DNA of 64,000 nt from a virus: positions 62,001 through 126,000 of the IMG/VR virus record IMGVR_UViG_3300008117_000032; one strand, written 5' to 3'. Within the stretch, counting starts at the first letter, position 1. Every line of letters starts with the position of its first letter. Positions 55,770 through 63,614 of this stretch are shown piece after piece. Made by a program: the position numbers and the translations under genes. Under the pieces are notes generated by a model, which was not told where the DNA came from, ran no database searches, and was given only the letters and a program-made list of their open reading frames with translations.

Positions 55770-57677
55770 TTAAATTTTTATAAATTGTTTAGTTGTTTTA
55801 TTCTTGGAGTCAAAAATTACTAATTGATAAACTCCATTGGCTAAACCTTGAACGTTCAATCTTTTAATTATTTTCACGTCAACATCATTAGATTGGATTT
55901 TACCTAAATTAAGTATTTCTTTACCACCTATATCATAAATAGATGCATTGACCACTGTTTGTTTTGGTAAATTTATTTCTAAGTTAATCGAACTCTCTGT
56001 TGGATTTGGAAAAAGTCTAAACGTGATTTTGTCTGTTTCTGACGGTGTTACAACCATCATGGCTCTATATGTAAGGACTGTTACACTTGAATTTAGTGTT
56101 ATGTTGAAGTGGTCACCATTCGAATGCGACGCATCCATTAATTTTCTTACATAAACTGATGTGGCGATATCCTCACTTGGATTGACAGCGGTAAATTTTA
56201 ATTTAAACGGGGTCACCGCTCCAATCAGTGCCCCCGTTTTTTGATTATTCATTCCACCGAAACGGATTATTCCTTTTTGAGGGTCGTGATTCACATATTG
56301 TAACCACGGGCCACCCAAATTGGATTGTATTTCTTCAAATTTAACCTTGTTGATATCGTAAGACATTTCGAACTGTAGACCTGTGTTTTGTAATCCATTT
56401 GTTTGAATATTGAATGGAACATACATTGGTTGACCAACAACATATTGATTTGGTATATCAATATTGAAATTTCCTGAGAAATTTGCAGCCATAATTTCAC
56501 CACCTTGTGCATCAAACACTGGAGAAGAGTGAGTTCTATCAACGTCTCCTAGTATGAAGTATTTCAAATCTAACGTAAGATTTGTCAGTCCAACAGAATC
56601 TGTAACTATTATACCTCGATTAGAGTATGAGCTCCAAGTTGACCATGTAGAGGATACTGTAACTAAACTATCATACTCACTCTTTTTGAAAACATTAATC
56701 AATTTTGTTAAATCAATTGGTCTAAGACCTGATACTGATGCGTAAATTCCATATGGGTCTCCAGCATCCAAAGTTCCTGTCAAATTCAAATCTGCTATCA
56801 AATATGAAAGAGGATGTCTTAAAAACTGTCGACCATAAACTTGATTTACATCTGTTGAAGTGAATTCATTATATGTTTTTACCGCATCTGAAATTGTAAC
56901 AGCTCTATCTCTCAAAGAAGCCAAACTATCTTGTGGGAATTTCAACTCAATCTTGTATTTCTTATTTTCATCAATATTTGTTAAAGTGTAATTACCTGTA
57001 GATGAATTAGGAACTGTAGAGGAAATTAGTTGATTTGTATTGAAATCATAACAATTGATTGTTGGTAATAAACCTGATGAAGTCACTGAGCTAGGTAAAA
57101 AGACTTTTCCAGAGATTGTTAAGTTACCAAGAAGTTTAACTGCTAATTTTTTATATGATAGTGTTGCTACGTTATCACCTATTGATGTCCCATCTAATTT
57201 TATCATCCTAGCCCAATTTAAGGTTATGGAATCTGAAACGTAGTTCGGACCTACGTTATTAATTTTGTATTTGTTGTGAATTATATAACCATTTGAACTT
57301 ACGGAATTACCATTTGATAAAATCAAATAGTTTCTTCCGATGGTCCAATCTGCGTCAGCTGTATAGTTGTAATTCCCATTGGAGTAGGAATCGAACTTGA
57401 AGCTTTCCCATGATTTATAATCAACAACAGGTGTATTGCTATTCACTGAAGCATCCACCGTGGTTGAAATGTGGGTAAATAGGGTTTTCTTAAACTGCCA
57501 ATCGACTTGGAAACCACGGATGTCTACACCTTGTGCTGGTTTGTAATACCATGCAACATCCAATGTGTCTCCTCTTCGCACTGTAGCGAGTTGTTGAAAA
57601 TGCCCTATTTCTGGGGTTTGTGCGTAACCATTAATACCACTTATTAATAGTAACAACCCCAAAAGGGTTTTTTTCAT
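55770..57677 (-). CDS. Secreted cohesin/dockerin protein with type IX sorting domain
   Basis: 635 residues. Signal peptide MKKTLLGLLLLISGINGYAQ. Cohesin-like domain ~25-170 (VRRGDTLDVAWYYKP). Carbohydrate-binding-like or Ig region, then dockerin-like calcium repeats (YLIADLNLTGTLDAGDPYGI; LGDVDRTHSSP). Second cohesin-like domain ~410-540 (VVGQPMYVPFNIQTNG; LQFEMSYDINKVKFEEIQSN). The C-terminal ~80 residues (FRLFPNPTESSINLEINLPK ... GLANGVYQLVIFDSKNK) are a Por/T9SS sorting domain. The protein should be moved by the host type IX system to the cell surface or outside. Very unusual in a phage. Confidence 0.8.
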   Translation of the reverse strand: MKKTLLGLLLLISGINGYAQTPEIGHFQQLATVRRGDTLDVAWYYKPAQGVDIRGFQVDWQFKKTLFTHISTTVDASVNSNTPVVDYKSWESFKFDSYSNGNYNYTADADWTIGRNYLILSNGNSVSSNGYIIHNKYKINNVGPNYVSDSITLNWARMIKLDGTSIGDNVATLSYKKLAVKLLGNLTISGKVFLPSSVTSSGLLPTINCYDFNTNQLISSTVPNSSTGNYTLTNIDENKKYKIELKFPQDSLASLRDRAVTISDAVKTYNEFTSTDVNQVYGRQFLRHPLSYLIADLNLTGTLDAGDPYGIYASVSGLRPIDLTKLINVFKKSEYDSLVTVSSTWSTWSSYSNRGIIVTDSVGLTNLTLDLKYFILGDVDRTHSSPVFDAQGGEIMAANFSGNFNIDIPNQYVVGQPMYVPFNIQTNGLQNTGLQFEMSYDINKVKFEEIQSNLGGPWLQYVNHDPQKGIIRFGGMNNQKTGALIGAVTPFKLKFTAVNPSEDIATSVYVRKLMDASHSNGDHFNITLNSSVTVLTYRAMMVVTPSETDKITFRLFPNPTESSINLEINLPKQTVVNASIYDIGGKEILNLGKIQSNDVDVKIIKRLNVQGLANGVYQLVIFDSKNKTTKQFIKI

Positions 57678-57678
57678 T

Positions 57679-58179
57679 TTACTTGAAAAGATTTAAAATT
57701 AATGTCTCTGAGGACTTTTTTATAACATTCGAAACGGACTGCTGATTTATTGAACCCCCTTCTGAAATTATCAGTGTAGACATAGAGATTTCCGAGGATT
57801 TTCCTGTAGATAGGTAATCGTTTAATTTTTTACCTGATTGATTATACAATGTTCCTTTAATTCTAAGGATTGTTTCATTATCGTTTTTATGGAACACAGA
57901 TATTCCCGTATTTGTTTGCATAATGTCGAAATAAACAATTTCTATCTTCAAAGAAAAGTCTGATTTATGTAATGAATCTGAGAGGGTGTAATTTAATTCT
58001 TGGAGATTTTCTAAGACTATATTTTTAACACCAAACGTCAGGTTACGATTTTTTGCCATCGGACCTATGACAATTTTATTTTCGATTGGTAATAAAAATA
58101 CCTTTTTAGGTTCTTGAATTTTGTGGTGGCCAGGGATTAGCAAAAATGTTGCTAATATGAAAGAGAATAATAATTTCAT
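57679..58179 (-). CDS. Secreted CsgG-related small protein
   Basis: 166 residues with signal peptide (MKLLFSFILATFLLIPG). NLTFGVKNIVLENLQELNYT and a strand (SLKIEIVYFDIMQTNTGISV) mirror the CsgG-like protein at 54133 in order and spacing, but the RFTDAETG motif is absent. Probably a diverged partner of the same export locus. First gene of this operon; TATTTATT lies 21 bases before its ATG. Confidence 0.55.
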   Translation of the reverse strand: MKLLFSFILATFLLIPGHHKIQEPKKVFLLPIENKIVIGPMAKNRNLTFGVKNIVLENLQELNYTLSDSLHKSDFSLKIEIVYFDIMQTNTGISVFHKNDNETILRIKGTLYNQSGKKLNDYLSTGKSSEISMSTLIISEGGSINQQSVSNVIKKSSETLILNLFK

Positions 58180-58249
58180 ATCGATAGTATCTTGGTATCA
58201 ATAAATACTTTCAAACTACATCTTATGGAGTATTTATAATAAACTTTAC
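58180..58249. promoter_or_regulatory. Divergent late-type promoters
   Basis: The 70-base gap holds TATTTATT on the minus strand for the surface locus and TATTTATA (58231-58238) on the plus strand for the PPK2 gene, each before its own start. A good example that the motif is directional. Confidence 0.6.
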
Positions 58250-59356
58250 ATGAAATTATTGTCAGAAATAGATAGGTTTAAATCTTTGATGGGTGTTGTA
58301 AATGAAGAAAATTCATTGGAGGGAGCAAAGATGAATGTGAACCTGAAATCATTCGTGGAGACACTCCAATTTTTGAAATTATTTAGCCCGAAAGTTGTAA
58401 GAATGTTAATTGATATATCAAAATTTGCGACCAAACAAATTATTGATTTTGATATGATGAATCGTGGACTAAGAAAAGTTTTGTTGAAAAAAGGGGACAA
58501 GAAAAAAAATGTTGAGGACTACCTCGGTAAAATAATCTCATCTCTCAGATACAGAGATAGAAGTGGATATGGCATAGAACCTGAAAGTGAAGACTATGAG
58601 TTCGAAATTGAAGAGCCTTCAATTATACCAAAAAAGGTTTTCAGGAAGGAGCTTTATGAATTACAAGTTGAATTATTGAAACTACAGGAATGGTTGAAAC
58701 ACACAGGAAAGACAGTGATTATAGTTTTCGAAGGTAGAGATTCCGCAGGTAAAGGTGCAACAATCAAAAAATTTGTCGAAAATTTAAATCCAAGATACTA
58801 TAATGTAATTGCTTTAGGAGTTCCGACACCTGAAGATAGAAAGGATTGGTGGAATCGTTACAGAAAACAAATCAGACCAGGAATGATTAACTTGTTTGAC
58901 AGAAGTTGGTATAATAGAGGATTAATAGAACCTGTTATGGGATATGGAAACCCTGAAGAGTATGAAGATTTTATGGAGAATGTAGCCGATTTTGAGAATG
59001 ATTTGGTAAAAGACGGAGATTATTTATTCAAACTTTGGTTTTCAATCGACAAAGACACTCAAGCAAGAAGATTCAAAATGAGACAACAATCTCCTCTCAA
59101 ATATTGGAAATACTCACCTAACGACTCAAAAATGCAAGACTTGTGGGATAGATTCACAGAGTTCAAAGAAAAATTGTTCGATAAAACATCCACACTTAAT
59201 CACCCTTGGGTTATAATTGATGCTGAAGACAAAAGAGTGTCTGGATTAAATGCCATTAGATATGTTCTACAAAACATACCATACGAAGGGAAAAATGAAA
59301 AAGTTCTTGATAAAGAATTTCCTGAAGTGTTGGCAGTTCTAAAACCAAATTCTTAA
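58250..59356 (+). CDS. Tagged polyphosphate kinase 2 (PPK2)
   Basis: 368 residues. The first ~20 residues (MKLLSEIDRFKSLMGVVNEE) are a leader of the NENISRVKELMG class. Then ~120 helical residues and a PPK2 domain: VIIVFEGRDSAGKGATIKKF (Walker A), YYNVIALGVPTPEDRKDWWN, INLFDRSWYNRGLIEPVMG (Walker B) and the lid RRFKMRQQSPLKYWKYSPND. PPK2 uses polyphosphate to phosphorylate nucleotides or the reverse. A capsid-delivered copy could regenerate NTPs or drain polyphosphate right after entry. Kinase call strong; packaging inferred. Confidence 0.85.
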   Translation: MKLLSEIDRFKSLMGVVNEENSLEGAKMNVNLKSFVETLQFLKLFSPKVVRMLIDISKFATKQIIDFDMMNRGLRKVLLKKGDKKKNVEDYLGKIISSLRYRDRSGYGIEPESEDYEFEIEEPSIIPKKVFRKELYELQVELLKLQEWLKHTGKTVIIVFEGRDSAGKGATIKKFVENLNPRYYNVIALGVPTPEDRKDWWNRYRKQIRPGMINLFDRSWYNRGLIEPVMGYGNPEEYEDFMENVADFENDLVKDGDYLFKLWFSIDKDTQARRFKMRQQSPLKYWKYSPNDSKMQDLWDRFTEFKEKLFDKTSTLNHPWVIIDAEDKRVSGLNAIRYVLQNIPYEGKNEKVLDKEFPEVLAVLKPNS

Positions 59357-59358
59357 TT

Positions 59359-59976
59359 ATGAAAAACCTAAGAAAAATAATTTCTGAAACATTGAATGCA
59401 GAATTAGAAAAAACACTAATCCTAAGGGAAGAAGTTAAAATTTCAGAAGCACTAAAATATCATATAGAAAATAAATTATCCCTTACCAACAATATTTTTA
59501 GAGTTTATTCGGAGGGATATTTTGATTTGGTAAATGAAGTGAGAAATTTATGGAAACAAGGTAAGATTAGATTAAATGAAGAAGATACTATGATGGTTGA
59601 ATCTGATTTGGGTAAGAGAGTTCAGATTGGTGAACAGATTGTTTATTTAGATGCCCCATTTGAGTTAGATGATGAGGAAGTTTTGGGAGAGGCTAAACAT
59701 AGAGGAAAAAACGTTAAATTAGGTAAACCATTCCGAACACCAGGTGGACCAAAGAAGTTTGCAGTATATGTAAAATCTAAAGGTGGTGGAGTAAAAAAGG
59801 TTACTTTTGGTGACCCTAATTTGAAAGTTAGAAATAGAAATAAAGGGGCGGCTAAATCTTTTAGAGCCAGACACAGATGTGACCAAAAGAAAGATAGAAC
59901 TACAGCAGGATATTGGTCCTGTAATGTGGGGAGATATGCTAAACAACTCGGACTTTCATCTTCAAACTCATGGTAA
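59359..59976 (+). CDS. Tagged protein with basic Cys-containing C-terminal domain
   Basis: 205 residues. The leader MKNLRKIISETLNAELEKTL includes I-S-E. The middle is acidic. The C-terminal ~70 residues (GKPFRTPGGPKKFAVYVKSK; VTFGDPNLKVRN; SFRARHRCDQKKDRTTAGYW) form a domain I associate with marine T4-like phages and giant viruses, function unknown. Overlaps the next gene by seven bases and follows PPK2 by two. Confidence 0.65.
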   Translation: MKNLRKIISETLNAELEKTLILREEVKISEALKYHIENKLSLTNNIFRVYSEGYFDLVNEVRNLWKQGKIRLNEEDTMMVESDLGKRVQIGEQIVYLDAPFELDDEEVLGEAKHRGKNVKLGKPFRTPGGPKKFAVYVKSKGGGVKKVTFGDPNLKVRNRNKGAAKSFRARHRCDQKKDRTTAGYWSCNVGRYAKQLGLSSSNSW

Positions 59977-60266
59977 TTAAGTCAGAGGAAATAACAAATT
60001 TTCCATTTGAACAAGAATTTATCGATGGTAAAATTCGAAGGGTTTTCAATATTGATGTTGATTCAGAAGAACTAAAATGGCATCAAGACCTTAAGGATAG
60101 AAAAGTTACTGTTGTTGAAGGAGGTGGATGGGAATTTCAAATTGAAGATTGTTTGCCAACTAAGTTAGAGGATGCCAAACAATTTTACATCCCTAAATTA
60201 GTTTGGCATAGAGTTATAAAAGGTAACAGACCTTTAGTGGTGGAAATAGAAGAAATTGAATCATGA
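59970..60266 (+). CDS. Small protein of unknown function
   Basis: 98 residues (MVIKSEEITNFPFEQEFIDG...). Beta-rich with WHQDLKDRKVTVVEGGGWEF and a cupin-like pattern (WEFQIEDCLP, KLVWHRVIKGNRPLVVEI). The compact beta fold would fit a small cupin, without metal-ligand certainty. Overlaps both neighbours. Confidence 0.5.
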   Translation: MVIKSEEITNFPFEQEFIDGKIRRVFNIDVDSEELKWHQDLKDRKVTVVEGGGWEFQIEDCLPTKLEDAKQFYIPKLVWHRVIKGNRPLVVEIEEIES

Positions 60267-60838
60267 AATTACAATCCGATTTGATACCCCATGAAAAGTT
60301 TCACAAAGGATTTTGGTTAAAAACAGAACAATGTCCTTGGTTTTTTTTCTATGAGGCACCAAGAGAATACAAAATACCGAAAAACAAAAACTTTTATTCC
60401 ACGTTGGACGATGATTTAAAAAATCTTGTCATTCATCTACATTCGAAAAATATTCCGACAACTCCATCGTGTTCAGGACACATCAAAGATGACAACCACT
60501 ACAGTGATGTTTACGACAAATTAGCTAAAACCTCTAAAGAAATCAGGGGAAGTGGTGTAGAATTGATGAATCCTGAAACAAATAAGAAATTCTTCTATCA
60601 TAACCCGACTTACAAACTCCCTTTGAAGAAAAATGATTTTTTAGAAGAATTAAGAAAATACCAAAGAAAAGGGGTGTTAGGTTTTGTTGATAACCAAAAT
60701 TTATATCACAAGTTAAAACATGAAATACCGGTTGACAGGTATGATGATGTCACACTGATAATGACTGAAGGTAAAACCCAAAATCAAATCTCGAGAAACT
60801 GGAAAAATATAGAAAAAATTATTAAGGGACTAAATTAA
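60263..60838 (+). CDS. Protein of unknown function
   Basis: 191 residues (MKLQSDLIPHEKFHKGFWLK...). Conserved-looking stretch NIPTTPSCSGHIKDD and a helical C-terminus (GKTQNQISRNWKNIEKIIKG). No leader. Ends by convergent overlap with the flavodoxin-like gene. Could be an enzyme with a Cys/His pair, but no family is recognised. Confidence 0.5.
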   Translation: MKLQSDLIPHEKFHKGFWLKTEQCPWFFFYEAPREYKIPKNKNFYSTLDDDLKNLVIHLHSKNIPTTPSCSGHIKDDNHYSDVYDKLAKTSKEIRGSGVELMNPETNKKFFYHNPTYKLPLKKNDFLEELRKYQRKGVLGFVDNQNLYHKLKHEIPVDRYDDVTLIMTEGKTQNQISRNWKNIEKIIKGLN

Positions 60839-61597
60839 ATCTCTTATATCGAATTTTTCAACAAACTTAGGGAAAGCCTCCTTATAAGATGTTTGTGTCT
60901 CATCCGAAATCTTGTTCGTAAATTGCCAATTCCAATAGAAAGTGTCGTTCGGTCTGAATCCGTAATAGAAGTGAACTCTTTTTTGAGTGTCGACAACATC
61001 AATACCTTTCCAGTTTTGACCAACACATATGAAACCGCTCTGAATATCTTTTATTATATTTGATTCTCCTAATGTTGTATGTCTATTTTCTAACCAAGTC
61101 AATCTCTCAATAAGTTTTTGATAAAACATATTTGCCTGACCCCACCTCACAGATGAGAAAAATATTACAGCATCAGATTCAAGGAGTTCTTTAGATATTT
61201 TCCAAAGTTCATCGTCTTTGTTATTCAAACTAGCCCAACATCTGTGCTCTCCTGAAGGATTTTTTGTTTTGTCGTTCAATTTGGCTTTCTTAAGTCCACA
61301 TGAGTTTCCCTCGGCTCTCGAAACATTCCCTTCACAGGGATAAATTTTCAATTCAGGAACATCAATCAAAACAGACTTTTCACCCAAGTATTCATCAATC
61401 ACCATTGCTAAGATTGTAGATTTGGGTATATCCATTTTATTTAAATCCCAATTATAACGATTCGAACAAGGTAATAGTAGAACTTTATCCAATTTTGAAA
61501 GTTCATCGATTGTTTTTTCCAACGCTTTTAAATTACCAAGCGAACCATTTTTTTCACTTACGTTGTATTTGTCCAATATTTCGTTGAGTAATGACAT
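60830..61597 (-). CDS. Flavodoxin-fold NAD(P)H-dependent oxidoreductase-like protein
   Basis: 255 residues. KVLLLPCSNRYNWDLNKM resembles the first strand and phosphate loop, and ESDAVIFFSSVRWGQANMFY then QKLIERLTWLENR is the FMN-ring-binding loop and helix of NADPH-dependent FMN reductases. Cys-rich insert (PCEGNVSRAEGNSCGLKKA). It would transfer electrons via FMN; partner unknown. TATTTATA lies four bases before the ATG on the minus strand. Confidence 0.65.
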   Translation of the reverse strand: MSLLNEILDKYNVSEKNGSLGNLKALEKTIDELSKLDKVLLLPCSNRYNWDLNKMDIPKSTILAMVIDEYLGEKSVLIDVPELKIYPCEGNVSRAEGNSCGLKKAKLNDKTKNPSGEHRCWASLNNKDDELWKISKELLESDAVIFFSSVRWGQANMFYQKLIERLTWLENRHTTLGESNIIKDIQSGFICVGQNWKGIDVVDTQKRVHFYYGFRPNDTFYWNWQFTNKISDETQTSYKEAFPKFVEKFDIRDLI

Positions 61598-61623
61598 ATG
61601 TTATAAATACCATGAATGGAGTA

Positions 61624-61650
61624 TTAAAAAACCCACAGTTATGTGGGTCT
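61624..61650 (-). terminator. Rho-independent terminator (minus strand)
   Basis: Reading the minus strand, GACCCACAT-AACT-GTGGGTTTTTTAAT ends the 61656-62645 gene unit. Confidence 0.75.
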
Positions 61651-61655
61651 TAATT

Positions 61656-62645
61656 TTAAGCTATTCCAATTTCATTAGGGATTATCATTTGTTCATATTC
61701 CCGAGCGGCTTCTCGTAATCTTGCCATAACCATTACATCCGTTTCCTGTGAAATTAATCTTTCAAGTCTTGGAACATCTTCAACGTAAGCTGGTTCAGGT
61801 TCCTCAATTGAAATTGGCATTACTTTGGCATATTCATCAATACATTCTTTGTGAACTTGCTCTTGGATTTCATCTGAAGATAGATTCTTATTACTCATAT
61901 CGGATGAAAATATTTTCCTAACATGAGAAAACATATAATCATCGATTTCTAAATCTAAGTAATCAACACGATTGTCTGCGGCATTCCAAAAACTCATTTC
62001 TTTATTTTGTAAATCTCTATATCCTGCAAACTTATATCCCGTTTTTTTGTTGATAAAATAAACAAGAATACCTTGTCTCCAATACTTTTCAAAATAATTT
62101 TTTTCTTTTTGATAAGTTGTGCACCATCTTGTCCCTGCACCATATTTTGTTGATGATGAGAATGTTAATGGCCTCACACATACCCAAATATTATCCTCAT
62201 ATTCGGATATGACCTGACCCTCGAGTTCTTTATTCCATTCTTTAATAGAAGCCAAGGTAATAGCACCCCTCAATTCATCAATTGTGGAATAAGATGTTAC
62301 ATCGTTATTTTCAATCTGATTTTTATCCATGTAATGAATGAATTCTTTCATGGTGAAAAAATAATCTTGAGAAAAAAATTCACTCAAAGTATGAAAAACG
62401 TATAGTTCATTGTCCGACAAATTGTTGGTCGAAATTCCTTTATTAATTAAAGAAATTTCAGCCTCAAGTTTAATTTCTGAAAAATTTTCACTAAATTCTT
62501 TTTTCATATTGAACCTTTTCCCGAAAATTTTACAAAGGAGGGGTAGGTATTTGTATGACTTTGACGAGTCCAATTTAATTAAGACATCGAATAAACTAAC
62601 GTTGAGTTCAGGGTATTGTTTTTTTAATTCATCTAATCGAGACAT
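61656..62645 (-). CDS. Protein of unknown function with WCTT..YF box
   Basis: 329 residues from the ATG at 62645 (MSRLDELKKQYPELNVSLFD...). The C-terminal half has ISEYEDNIWVCVRPLTFSSS, GAGTRWCTTYQKEKNYFEKY and ILVYFINKKTGYKFAGYRD, a pattern of strands and a Trp-Cys motif I recall from phage proteins of unknown role. Ends with an acidic helical tail. No leader. Confidence 0.5.
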   Translation of the reverse strand: MSRLDELKKQYPELNVSLFDVLIKLDSSKSYKYLPLLCKIFGKRFNMKKEFSENFSEIKLEAEISLINKGISTNNLSDNELYVFHTLSEFFSQDYFFTMKEFIHYMDKNQIENNDVTSYSTIDELRGAITLASIKEWNKELEGQVISEYEDNIWVCVRPLTFSSSTKYGAGTRWCTTYQKEKNYFEKYWRQGILVYFINKKTGYKFAGYRDLQNKEMSFWNAADNRVDYLDLEIDDYMFSHVRKIFSSDMSNKNLSSDEIQEQVHKECIDEYAKVMPISIEEPEPAYVEDVPRLERLISQETDVMVMARLREAAREYEQMIIPNEIGIA

Positions 62646-62695
62646 GACTTCTTTTTTGTAAAAATTATGAAAAATAAAACTTGATGTCAAATGAA

Positions 62696-63268
62696 TTATT
62701 CAAACCAGCAGATAAACGCTTTTCTCACCCCATTTGTGGTTGGCATAACACCATGAACAAATTTCTCATCGCAACCAAATCCAAGAATTTTATTTTTTTC
62801 AGGTTTAACTAAAATGTCTAAAACAGGGAAATGAGTTTCACCACCATCAAAACCTTCGTTCAGATATAAGACAGTAGTGTATTTTCTATTCGGAACATAA
62901 TTCGGTATCCAATTTCCTTGATAGTTTGAATATGTGTTATTTTCTTTGGATGGAAGACCCATGACTCTATTTTCAGGGATTTCTGGCCAAACTGAATCTG
63001 CGTGATAATCGAAACCTCTTGTTTGATTCGCAAATCCACAGTAATGTAATTTTAAATTTGTGCCATATGAATTTCTTACAAAAAAAAGATTTCTGTTGAA
63101 GATTCTCAAAAAAAGTGGAGAGTTGAAAATATCATCATCTTTAGAAATTTCATACCATTCATAAAAATTTTCCTCAGTGGAAAAAGATTTGTTGGTTTTT
63201 TCATTAAGAAAGGAAAACAGGAAGTTATTTTCTGTTTCATCGATAAAATTATTTTTTATATGAACCAT
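62696..63268 (-). CDS. 2OG-Fe(II) oxygenase
   Basis: 190 residues from the ATG at 63268; a longer reading would run into the tRNA. The jelly-roll residues are FDYHADSVW (H-x-D), TTVLYLNEGFDGGETHFPV, FVHGVMP (distal His) and RKAFICWF (2OG-binding Arg). Such enzymes hydroxylate proteins, nucleic acids or small molecules. Substrate unknown. Its start lies just after the tRNA array on the same strand. Confidence 0.8.
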   Translation of the reverse strand: MVHIKNNFIDETENNFLFSFLNEKTNKSFSTEENFYEWYEISKDDDIFNSPLFLRIFNRNLFFVRNSYGTNLKLHYCGFANQTRGFDYHADSVWPEIPENRVMGLPSKENNTYSNYQGNWIPNYVPNRKYTTVLYLNEGFDGGETHFPVLDILVKPEKNKILGFGCDEKFVHGVMPTTNGVRKAFICWFE

Positions 63269-63270
63269 TG

Positions 63271-63428
63271 CTGTAAGGGAAGGATTCGAACCTTCATGCT
63301 GTGATTCGGTGGTGGACACATTTAGCGCGCTTTGTGGTCAACCCATATCCAACACCTATCTCAAATTCAGCGCCCCCGAGACGAGGGGGTGTGTATGCCA
63401 AGTCCGCGGGACGTTTCACCACCTTACA
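63271..63428 (-). tRNA. Oversized tRNA-like RNA, D-loop hairpin and ~77-nt variable arm
   Basis: The 7-bp acceptor TGTAAGG/CCTTACA is perfect and the T arm GAAGG-TTCGAAT-CCTTC is canonical. The D arm GTG/CAC keeps AAA...TTGGCA with an inserted hairpin GTCC-CGC-GGAC (63402-63412). A CCCCC-TCGTCTC-GGGGG anticodon-like arm (63373-63389) has C at position 33 and GTC as nominal anticodon. The variable region is ~77 nt and self-pairs (GCTG/CAGC, GGTG/CACC, GGATA/TGTCC). At 158 nt it is nearly twice normal size. Intron-containing tRNA is an alternative. No encoded CCA. Confidence 0.6.
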
Positions 63429-63433
63429 AAGTG

Positions 63434-63521
63434 CGGAAAGAGTAGGATTCGAACCCACGGAACAGTTCCCCGTTCTCCTGATTTCAAGTCAGGTGCAATC
63501 GACCAGCTCTGCCATCTTTCC
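63434..63521 (-). tRNA. tRNA-Ser (anticodon TGA)
   Basis: Canonical class II tRNA: GGAAAGA/TCTTTCC acceptor, anticodon arm CCTGA-CTTGAAA-TCAGG with anticodon TGA, long variable arm (GAACGGGGAACTGTTC region) and T arm GTGGG-TTCGAAT-CCTAC (four pairs plus one mismatch). No CCA encoded. It ends five bases before the oversized tRNA on the same strand. Confidence 0.9.
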
Positions 63522-63579
63522 ATTTAATTTTTTTTACCCCTACGATTTTTATATGTAGTAGTTAGGAAAACTAATACAT

Positions 63580-63610
63580 TTTGTTATGTTCTACAAAGAT
63601 ATTATATTTG
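63580..63610 (+). promoter_or_regulatory. Bacteroidota-type promoter
   Basis: TTTG at 63580-63583, 19-base spacer, TATATTTG at 63603-63610; the ATG at 63615 follows after four bases. Confidence 0.65.
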
Positions 63611-63614
63611 TTGT

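Noticed and set aside
63269-63319. 17-residue extension of the 2OG-Fe(II) oxygenase
   Set aside because: It would be encoded by the tRNA-like gene; the ATG at 63268 gives a complete domain.
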